Source: Sipunculus nudus (taxonomy: Eukaryota > Annelida > Sipuncula > Golfingiida > Sipunculidae). Taken from it: a stretch of DNA of 64,000 nucleotides. A program made the translations under genes and the position numbers. The stretch lies in assembly GCA_026874595.1 (NCBI GenBank), contig JAPPUL010000073.1:953973-1017972 (forward strand). Direction: 5' to 3'. The notes under the pieces are model-generated. The model was not told the origin of the DNA. It did no database searches and saw only the letters and a list, made by a program, of their open reading frames with translations. Below are positions 57,601-64,000 of this stretch, piece after piece (position 1 is the first letter of the stretch; each line of letters opens with the position of its first letter).

Positions 57601-60087
57601 GTGTCAGACTCTGAACGAGAAAAGATAATACCGATAGCAATAGAAGACGAGATGAAAAAGGCATATTTGACCTACGCAATGAGTGTAATAGTAAGCCGGG
57701 CCTTACCGGACGTACGAGATGGACTTAAGCCGGTGCACAGAAGGATTTTGTATGCAATGAACGGGCTTGGGGTTTTACCAGATAGGCCTTATAAGAAGTC
57801 GGCAGCGATAGTGGGTGAGGTACTTGGTAAGTATCATCCACATGGTGATATGTCAGTATACAATGCGCTTGTTCGGATGGCGCAAGATTTCTCGATGAGA
57901 TATCTGCTTATAAAGGGGCAAGGTAACTTTGGATCGGTAGACGGAGACATGGCAGCGGCGATGAGGTATACAGAAACCCGGATAACACACTTTGCCAATG
58001 AGATGCTTCGTGATATACAAAAACACACAGTAGACATGTCACTAAACTACGACGACTCACTTGAGGAGCCGACAGTACTACCTAGCTACATACCAAACCT
58101 ACTTGTAAACGGAGCAACTGGTATAGCAGTAGGTATGGCAACTAGTATTCCACCTCATAATTTATGTGAAGTAATAGATGCAACAATAGCCCTAATAGAC
58201 AATTTTGAAATAGAGACAGAAGAGCTTTTAAAACATGTAAAAGGTCCTGACTTTCCGACTTATGGAATAATCTATAATTCAAATAGCTTAAGGGAATCCT
58301 ACCTAACGGGACGAGGGAAAGTAAGAGTGCGAGGTAATGTAAATGTAGAAGTAGGGAAAGGCGGGAGGGAATCAATAATAATAGACGAGCTTCCCTATCA
58401 AGTAAACAAAGCAGAACTTATAATAAAGATAGCAAATCATGTAAAGGAAAAGCGAATAGAGGGAATAGGAGATATACGAGATGAATCAGACAGGAGCGGG
58501 ATGCGAATAGTGCTTGAGCTTAAACGCGGTGCAAATCCAGGGGTTATATTAAACAGATTATATGCTCACACCGCACTCCAAAGTAGCTTTAGTATAATAA
58601 TGCTTGCCTTGGTAGACGGAACCCCTAAAGTACTAAGCTTAAAGGAGGTAATAGAATATTACATAGGGCACAGAAAGGAAGTATTAATAAGGCGAACAAG
58701 CTATGATCTTGATAAAGCACAAAAGCGGGCACATATAGTTGAAGGTTTATTAATAGCGTTAAAAAGCATAAATGAGATAATAAAGTTAATCCGCGGGAGT
58801 GAAGACACAAAAGAGGCACAAAATGGTTTAATGGAGCAGTTCAGGCTAACAGAAGAGCAATCTAAGGCAATACTTGAGATGCGCCTACAAAGACTAACAG
58901 CACTTGAATCATCAAATCTTTTAAAGGAGTACGAGGAGCTTACAAAGTTTATAAAGGGCTGTAAAGAGCTATTGGAGCACGAAGAGTTACAATATAAAAA
59001 CATAAAAGAAGACCTGCTTGAGATGAAAAAGAAGTATGGAGATGAACGTCGTACGAAGATAGAAGATGATATAGAGGATTTGGACAAAGAATCATTAATA
59101 GAGGAGGAGCAAAACGTAGTAACGTTATCGCACAGGGGTTTTATAAAGCGTCTTCCAGTTGACACATACAAAAGGCAAAAGCGAGGAGGAGTTGGTATAA
59201 CGGGCGTATCAATTCGTGACGATGATTTCAATGAGCACATATTCATATCGTCAACCCATGATTATATAATGTTTTTCTCAAATAAAGGCAGAACGTTTTA
59301 CACAAAGGTATATGATTTACCGGAAGGGAGCCGTATAGGGCGAGGTAAGAAACTAAACATATTCTTAAGGCTTGAGGATGAGGAGACGATACGAGCGTGT
59401 TTAACGGTAAAAAGCTACGAAGAGAGTCCAAATCCTGTGGTACTAATTACGAAGAAGGGGATAATAAAGCGAACGATGTTATCATCCTTTGTGAATGCTA
59501 AGATACGTGGTATTAAGGCGATAAACTTGGATAATGACGATGAACTTGTATCAGTACTATTAACGGATGGGGACTCAGAGCTTGTGCTATGTACAAAAGA
59601 GGGTAAAGCATTAAAGGTATCAGAAGATGAGATACGCCAAACGGGTCGTAATGCGCGTGGAGTCAAAGGGATACGGGTAAAGGGAGAAAACGAGCTTATA
59701 GGGATGGTCAAGGTAGAAAAGGATAAGAAACTGTTTGTAATCACAAATGGAGGGTATGGGAAGTTATTGAAGTTTAGTGAATTAAGGAGACACGGCAGGG
59801 GAACGGGAGGACAGATATACATAAAGGTGACAGATAAGACGGGCTTAGTTTCTGCGGTACACTCGGTGGGAGAGGAAGAAGTGGTAGTAATAAGCACCTC
59901 AAATGGAATGATAGTAAAAACAGCAGTAAAGGGCATATCATCATTCGGACGTGCGGCAAGCGGAGTAAAGGTGGTAAACGTAAAGGAAGGGGATTATGTA
60001 GTATCGGTAGCAAGTGCCACATCGGATGAGGAGGCTGAGCAGAAAGACAATGGTAGCGATGGAATCGAAGAAAGGGAATCGAAGTGA
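57601..60087 (+). CDS. gyrA: DNA gyrase subunit A
   Basis: Breakage-reunion subunit of gyrase, which adds negative supercoils. The GTG start follows AGGAG. The 828-residue protein has the catalytic Tyr123 in AAMRYTETR, the N-terminal SRALPDVRDGLKPVHRRIL, and in the C-terminal beta-pinwheel the GyrA box QKRGGVG, which separates it from ParC. The quinolone-determining loop reads GDMSVYN, placing Met and Asn at the positions equivalent to E. coli Ser83 and Asp87. gyrB is not adjacent. Just after the stop codon are 14- and 15-base tandem repeats (GGGAATCGAAGTGA, AGAAGGGAATAAATG) up to about 60160. Confidence 0.95.
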   Translation: MSDSEREKIIPIAIEDEMKKAYLTYAMSVIVSRALPDVRDGLKPVHRRILYAMNGLGVLPDRPYKKSAAIVGEVLGKYHPHGDMSVYNALVRMAQDFSMRYLLIKGQGNFGSVDGDMAAAMRYTETRITHFANEMLRDIQKHTVDMSLNYDDSLEEPTVLPSYIPNLLVNGATGIAVGMATSIPPHNLCEVIDATIALIDNFEIETEELLKHVKGPDFPTYGIIYNSNSLRESYLTGRGKVRVRGNVNVEVGKGGRESIIIDELPYQVNKAELIIKIANHVKEKRIEGIGDIRDESDRSGMRIVLELKRGANPGVILNRLYAHTALQSSFSIIMLALVDGTPKVLSLKEVIEYYIGHRKEVLIRRTSYDLDKAQKRAHIVEGLLIALKSINEIIKLIRGSEDTKEAQNGLMEQFRLTEEQSKAILEMRLQRLTALESSNLLKEYEELTKFIKGCKELLEHEELQYKNIKEDLLEMKKKYGDERRTKIEDDIEDLDKESLIEEEQNVVTLSHRGFIKRLPVDTYKRQKRGGVGITGVSIRDDDFNEHIFISSTHDYIMFFSNKGRTFYTKVYDLPEGSRIGRGKKLNIFLRLEDEETIRACLTVKSYEESPNPVVLITKKGIIKRTMLSSFVNAKIRGIKAINLDNDDELVSVLLTDGDSELVLCTKEGKALKVSEDEIRQTGRNARGVKGIRVKGENELIGMVKVEKDKKLFVITNGGYGKLLKFSELRRHGRGTGGQIYIKVTDKTGLVSAVHSVGEEEVVVISTSNGMIVKTAVKGISSFGRAASGVKVVNVKEGDYVVSVASATSDEEAEQKDNGSDGIEERESK

Positions 60088-60160
60088 GGGAATCGAAGTG
60101 AGCGAATAAATGAGAAGGGAATAAATGAGAAGGGAATAAATGAGAAGGGAATAAAGGGAT
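60066..60160. repeat. Short tandem repeats across the gyrA 3' end
   Basis: GGGAATCGAAGTGA occurs twice, the first copy including the gyrA stop codon, followed by about three copies of a 15-base AGAAGGGAATAAATG-type unit. Confidence 0.85.
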
Positions 60161-60245
60161 AAAAAAGCTAAGTAAATATCTAGTCAATATTAAATATTTA
60201 TGGTAACTTAAAAAGATAAAGAGGTATAGTAGAGGTAAAAAAATA

Positions 60246-60779
60246 GTGTTAGAAGACTATAGTAATCGCTATCCGGAAGTGCATCCAGATACATTTATAG
60301 GAGCTGGAGTATATATAATGGGGAAGGTACGGATAGCAAAAGGAGCAAGTATCTGGTACAATACGACATTAAGAGGGGATATAAACGACATAGAGATAGG
60401 CGAAAATACTAACATTCAAGACAATAGTGTAATTCATGTAGCAGATGCTGATTATAAAAGCATAATCGGAAAAGATGTAACAGTAGGACATAATGTTATA
60501 ATCCACGGATGTACAATAGGAGATGAATGCTTAATTGGAATGGGTTCAATAGTAATGGACGGCGCCCAGATAGGAAAAAATAGTATGGTTGGGGCGGGCT
60601 CTTTAATATCCCCTGGAAAGAAGTTTCCGCCTGGAGTACTTATACTCGGCAGTCCTGCAAAAGTCAAACGAGACTTAAAAGAAAAAGAAATAGAACACAT
60701 AAGGGAGAGTGCAAGACGTTATATAAAGATATGGAAAGCATATAAAGAGCATGGCATACCTTTTTACAAAGCTCCTTAA
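60246..60779 (+). CDS. Gamma-class carbonic anhydrase family protein
   Basis: The 177-residue protein has the left-handed beta-helix hexapeptide pattern (IGAGVYIMGKVRIAKGASIW onward) and the three metal-ligand histidines of gamma carbonic anhydrases: His64 in NSVIHVAD, His82 and His87 in VGHNVIIHGC. The rest matches the YrdA/PaaY group, ending LGSPAKVKRDL before a C-terminal helix. Many of these bind metal but their CO2-hydrating activity is untested. The start is GTG at 60246 with AGAGG upstream. It follows gyrA by about 160 bases of repeats and AT-rich spacer. Confidence 0.88.
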   Translation: MLEDYSNRYPEVHPDTFIGAGVYIMGKVRIAKGASIWYNTTLRGDINDIEIGENTNIQDNSVIHVADADYKSIIGKDVTVGHNVIIHGCTIGDECLIGMGSIVMDGAQIGKNSMVGAGSLISPGKKFPPGVLILGSPAKVKRDLKEKEIEHIRESARRYIKIWKAYKEHGIPFYKAP

Positions 60780-60814
60780 ATTAGAAAATAAAGTAAAGCT
60801 AAAAGTAAAGCTAA

Positions 60815-62563
60815 ATGAATAAGATATTGTTTTATATATTCCTTCTAGTTTTATTATTTCCGCAAGGCCTAGGTGGAGATGTCTTTTTCTTAGATGGTTC
60901 TATACTAGAAACTAATGTACAAGCAAAATTCATAGAGACAGTAAAAATAGATCAGGTAGAAGGGAATGTACGGCTTATAACCTACAGATTCAAAAGCCAC
61001 ACAAGCGGTATAAATAAACAGATAATATCCGATTATACACCCAAAATAAGTCCCCGTCCAGACCATATTAAAACTTACAAAGACAAACTCGGCAATGAAG
61101 TACTTGAGATATTTTTTGAAAGGATATTATCAGAAAGTATAAAGATAGAATCACAGTTTGTATTAGATAATGAAGTAAACATATACCCCCCGTCTAATTT
61201 TTATGAACATCCACTATCAAAGTCGATGATAAGAAGCGTTAAAAACTACATTATAAAAACTCCTGCAACAAAGATAGACAAATCATGGAAAGAAAAAGTA
61301 AAGCGGCTTTTAAGTCAAAATGACAATCAATTTCGGATGCTAATGAAGGTACTTACTTGGGTAAAGAGTAATATCAGTTTAGATGTTAGCGAGAGTGAGA
61401 GTAAAGCAAATAAGGTTCTTTTTAGGGGCAAAGGAAATATAAAAGGAATATTAAATGTATCACTTGGGATACTAAGAGAGCTTGGGATACCGTGTCGGTT
61501 TGTACATGGCATATCTACACATAAATCGTTTGAGATAACGCGTGGGAACAATATATTAGAAGATGAGAGTTTTGATAAGAAACAGATATTGTATGCGCCG
61601 CCAAGCTATACAAAGAACTTGAGAATAAGCTATCCTGAAAGTATTTATAATTGGATAGAAGTCTACTTTCCAAATCTTGGCTGGGTTCCCTTTGATCTTT
61701 ATGGGACATATTTTTTTGTGCCACCGAATATACTAAAACGCAATGTAAGTCTTGATAGCGAGGGCGGGTATACGAGGGCATATGTTGAGGATATAGACGA
61801 AGACATTGAGGAGTCAGGGTTAGTAACAGGAGGGGTATACAAAGAGTTAGAAGATATAAGAATTAAAGCGTTCATTTCGGGTAAGAAGGAGAGAAACAAA
61901 CTTCAGATAACAAGTTATACTAAAACAAAAGATTTACTACTACTACCAGATTTAAGAATAAAGGAACTAGAATACGTAAATAATTTATTTCCGATGTTTG
62001 AATCAAAGCACTTAAAAGTTATAAAAAATCCAGATAAAGGGAAGATATTGCTTGGTTTTAATCCTTATTCTCTTGAGTTTAATGAAAAACTAAAACAAAT
62101 GGAAGTACGACTATCTGGAAATAGTATTCATAAACAAGAGATTGTTATCCCCCAAAAGCTTGAAGTTGAGCGGGTGCTTTTGCCCTTATTTAGATTCAAC
62201 AATCATTCACTAGGCAACGCATGGGTTGAGATAAGGAGTAAGAGTAAGGGAATTAGGATAAAAAGTAAAGCAGTAAAGGTGCAGGATATGGACAACTCAG
62301 GACGATATAGCTTTATAGAATTTAGTTTCTCAAAAGGGCATATCTTGGAGGAGGGAGAATATATTTTGTCTGTTAATTTATCAACTAAAGAGATAATGCT
62401 TTGGCGAGGTATATACGCCAATGGATATAATCACAGTGAGGATACCTATTACACTAAAGCAGGTCAGAAGATGTATCTCTACCTAGATCTATGCTTCAAG
62501 CTAGAAGGCATACGTCCAAAGAAAAAGAAAAAGAAGAAAAACAAAAACACTCCTAACCAATAG
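60815..62563 (+). CDS. Exported transglutaminase-like protein lacking catalytic residues
   Basis: The 582-residue protein begins with a signal peptide (MNKILFYIFLLVLLFPQGLG). Residues about 170-300 align with the papain-like transglutaminase core: NVSLGILRELGIPCRFVHGI and YNWIEVYFPNLGWVPFD. However, the nucleophile Cys expected in the KxGxC position is missing (RGKGNIKGIL), and the His of the HAWVEVY motif is Asn279; Asp294 is kept. It is therefore likely a non-catalytic, peptide-binding or structural relative. The second half is beta-rich with no family I recognise, ending in a Lys-rich tail. It overlaps convergent cutA by 11 bases. Confidence 0.75.
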   Translation: MNKILFYIFLLVLLFPQGLGGDVFFLDGSILETNVQAKFIETVKIDQVEGNVRLITYRFKSHTSGINKQIISDYTPKISPRPDHIKTYKDKLGNEVLEIFFERILSESIKIESQFVLDNEVNIYPPSNFYEHPLSKSMIRSVKNYIIKTPATKIDKSWKEKVKRLLSQNDNQFRMLMKVLTWVKSNISLDVSESESKANKVLFRGKGNIKGILNVSLGILRELGIPCRFVHGISTHKSFEITRGNNILEDESFDKKQILYAPPSYTKNLRISYPESIYNWIEVYFPNLGWVPFDLYGTYFFVPPNILKRNVSLDSEGGYTRAYVEDIDEDIEESGLVTGGVYKELEDIRIKAFISGKKERNKLQITSYTKTKDLLLLPDLRIKELEYVNNLFPMFESKHLKVIKNPDKGKILLGFNPYSLEFNEKLKQMEVRLSGNSIHKQEIVIPQKLEVERVLLPLFRFNNHSLGNAWVEIRSKSKGIRIKSKAVKVQDMDNSGRYSFIEFSFSKGHILEEGEYILSVNLSTKEIMLWRGIYANGYNHSEDTYYTKAGQKMYLYLDLCFKLEGIRPKKKKKKKNKNTPNQ

Positions 62564-62861
62564 ATTCTGTAATCCAAGAAAAGTAAGGCCCATTAACTTG
62601 CTCAACATCAAGAACAACGATTTCAGGGATCTCATAAGGGTGTACATTACTAATTTCGCTTATAAGCTCATCAAGCACTGAATCCAAAGTTTTTATAATA
62701 AGTAAAGCCTCTTTATCAACTTGGATTTTACCTTTCCAAAGGTATCTACTTTCAAGCAACGGCAATATGTTTATACAAGCGGTTAGTTTTTTATTCAAAA
62801 GCTTGTCACAGATGATAGATGCCTGACTTTGCGGAACAGTAGACATAATAATTTTGATCAT
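62553..62861 (-). CDS. cutA: CutA-type divalent cation tolerance protein
   Basis: Small trimeric protein linked to divalent metal tolerance; the precise role is unsettled. From the ATG at 62861 (GAGAGG ribosome site; an in-frame TTG 15 bases upstream overlaps it) it has 102 residues. Family motifs: IIMSTVPQSQASIICDKLL at the start, KKLTACINILP, SRYLWKGKIQVDKEALLIIKT, and HPYEIPEIVVLDV near the end. It is convergent with, and overlaps by 11 bases, the transglutaminase-like gene. Confidence 0.92.
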   Translation of the reverse strand: MIKIIMSTVPQSQASIICDKLLNKKLTACINILPLLESRYLWKGKIQVDKEALLIIKTLDSVLDELISEISNVHPYEIPEIVVLDVEQVNGPYFSWITESIG

Positions 62862-63166
62862 AAAAAGACCTCTCAAATAATATTATAAAGAGCTATAATC
62901 TAAGTATAATTAAGCGAGTACAAAAGTGCTCCTATAGTAATAAACTTAGTTTAAAAAGAATAAAAAAGGCTATAAATAAACCAAATAAGGAAATAAATGC
63001 ACATTAAAGCAAGGTTTTTGTAATATATTTATAAAGTTCTTTAAATATGTTATGGGTTTTTATGCCTGTCAAGATGTTGGTGCAAAGCTATATTAGAGCA
63101 AAGATAAAAGAAATTATAAAAAGTTAGAATATTTAGAATATTATTTAGAATATATGGAGGCTAAGG
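62862..63166. other. AT-rich spacer between cutA and gapA
   Basis: No gene is supported. The region must hold divergent promoters for cutA and gapA, but no pair of hexamers stands out. Three TTAGAATAT-like repeats lie just before the gapA ribosome site. Confidence 0.5.
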
Positions 63167-64000
63167 ATGTCAATAAAAGTAGGCATTAACGGATTTGGAC
63201 GTATAGGAAGAAATGTATTAAGGGCGGCATTAAAGCGAGGGGGAGGAGAACTTGATGTAGTTGCAGTAAACGATTTAACAGATGCCAAAACGCTTGCACA
63301 TTTATTTAAATATGATAGTGTACTGGGGAATTTCGAAGGGGATGTAAGTCATGAAGAAGGGTTTTTAATAATAGACGGGAAAAAGATAAAGGTTTCAAAA
63401 AAGCCTCTAAACGAGCTTGGCTGGGGCAAACTTGGAGTTGAGCTAGTAATTGAGTCAACAGGTATATATACAGACGCAACAAAAGCAAGGGAACATATAA
63501 ATCAAGGAGCGAGGAAGGTAATAATAAGCGCTCCGGCAAAGAATGAAGATATAACAATAGTGCTTGGAGTAAACGAAGATAAATATGATAAAGCGAAACA
63601 TAATATAATCTCAAACGCATCCTGCACAACAAACTGCCTAGCTCCATTAGTGAAAGTGCTTGATGATAAATTTGGTCTTAAGCAAGGAATAATGACAACG
63701 ATTCATTCGTATACAAACGATCAAAAGATACTAGATCAGCCCCATAAAGACTTAAGACGAAGCCGCGCAGCAGGCGTGTCTATGATACCAACGAGCACAG
63801 GAGCCGCAAAGGCAGTAGGACTTGTACTACCTAAAGTGGATGGCAAACTAACAGGACTGGCAATAAGGGTACCGACCCCTAATGTATCGCTTGTAGACCT
63901 AACAGCAGAGCTTGCCAAAGGAGCTTCAAAGGAAGAGATAAACGAAGCGATGAAAGAAGCATCAGAAGGGGCGCTAAAAGGTATACTTGAATATACAGAA
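63167..64000 (+). CDS. gapA: Glyceraldehyde-3-phosphate dehydrogenase (partial)
   Basis: Glycolytic NAD-dependent dehydrogenase. The ATG at 63167 follows GGAGG; the frame runs off the right edge after 278 codons, so about the last 55-60 residues are missing. Visible are the NAD-binding [22 protein letters not shown], the active-site Cys in [12 protein letters not shown] near residue 150, [11 protein letters not shown], the [23 protein letters not shown] block and [13 protein letters not shown]. All are standard for bacterial GAPDH. Confidence 0.96.
   Translation, partial: MSIKVGINGFGRIGRNVLRAALKRGGGELDVVAVNDLTDAKTLAHLFKYDSVLGNFEGDVSHEEGFLIIDGKKIKVSKKPLNELGWGKLGVELVIESTGIYTDATKAREHINQGARKVIISAPAKNEDITIVLGVNEDKYDKAKHNIISNASCTTNCLAPLVKVLDDKFGLKQGIMTTIHSYTNDQKILDQPHKDLRRSRAAGVSMIPTSTGAAKAVGLVLPKVDGKLTGLAIRVPTPNVSLVDLTAELAKGASKEEINEAMKEASEGALKGILEYTE

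Noticed and set aside
1-64000. tRNA, rRNA or known riboswitches
   Set aside because: I looked for T-arm and acceptor pairings and for TPP-type leaders before thiD and found none; a covariance search would settle it.

Overview
The window is low-GC bacterial chromosome, most likely from a spirochaete. The best lineage marker is a FlaA-type periplasmic flagellar sheath protein at 1.9-3.0 kb. Signal peptides with relaxed spirochaete-style lipoboxes and ordinary housekeeping enzymes fit this. I cannot place it to genus. Start codons, ribosome sites and -35/-10 pairs are clear in many places. I found no tRNA, rRNA, CRISPR array or insertion sequence.

Left arm (1-17.4 kb): most genes are on the minus strand and the plus strand is pyrimidine-rich. 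In order: the end of a peptide ABC importer (dppD, partial dppF); flaA; pgsA (plus strand); a cluster speH-pdaD-speE-panD holding three self-cleaving pyruvoyl decarboxylases plus spermidine synthase; uvrA, tyrS and asd; an RlpA-like protein (plus strand); a periplasmic protein with two glycogen-binding-like domains; and an ABC-2 exporter pair (plus strand). At about 17.4 kb the strand composition flips and genes run mainly on the plus strand, the pattern expected at a replication origin, though no dnaA is present.

Middle (17.4-22.4 kb): bactofilin, a YihY/BrkB membrane protein, a CYTH protein, a divergent FabV-like reductase followed by three degenerate tandem copies of its own 3' end, and gpmA.

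Accessory core (22.4-51.4 kb): fifteen consecutive same-strand genes encode lipoproteins built from GLUG repeats (consensus GGLVGxN-GTI-NSYATG). Nearly every gene is its own cassette: promoter TTGYTT-17-TAnnnT, lipoprotein signal, variable stalk (Gly-rich minisatellite, heptapeptide repeat, coiled coil, or almost none), beta-helix-like GLUG domain, a conserved WPxLxW end, then a hairpin of the form GTAGGCA...TGCCTAC. A near-identical 1.84-kb duplication, a promoterless 3'-end cassette and near-identical intergenic blocks point to ongoing recombination. This is the most interesting system here: a candidate surface-lipoprotein diversification locus.

Right arm (51.4-64 kb): a decayed aldehyde dehydrogenase fragment; aioBA arsenite oxidase on the minus strand with a good sigma70-type promoter; then hisS, thiD, gyrA, a gamma-carbonic anhydrase, a transglutaminase-like pseudoenzyme, cutA (minus) and a partial gapA running off the window.
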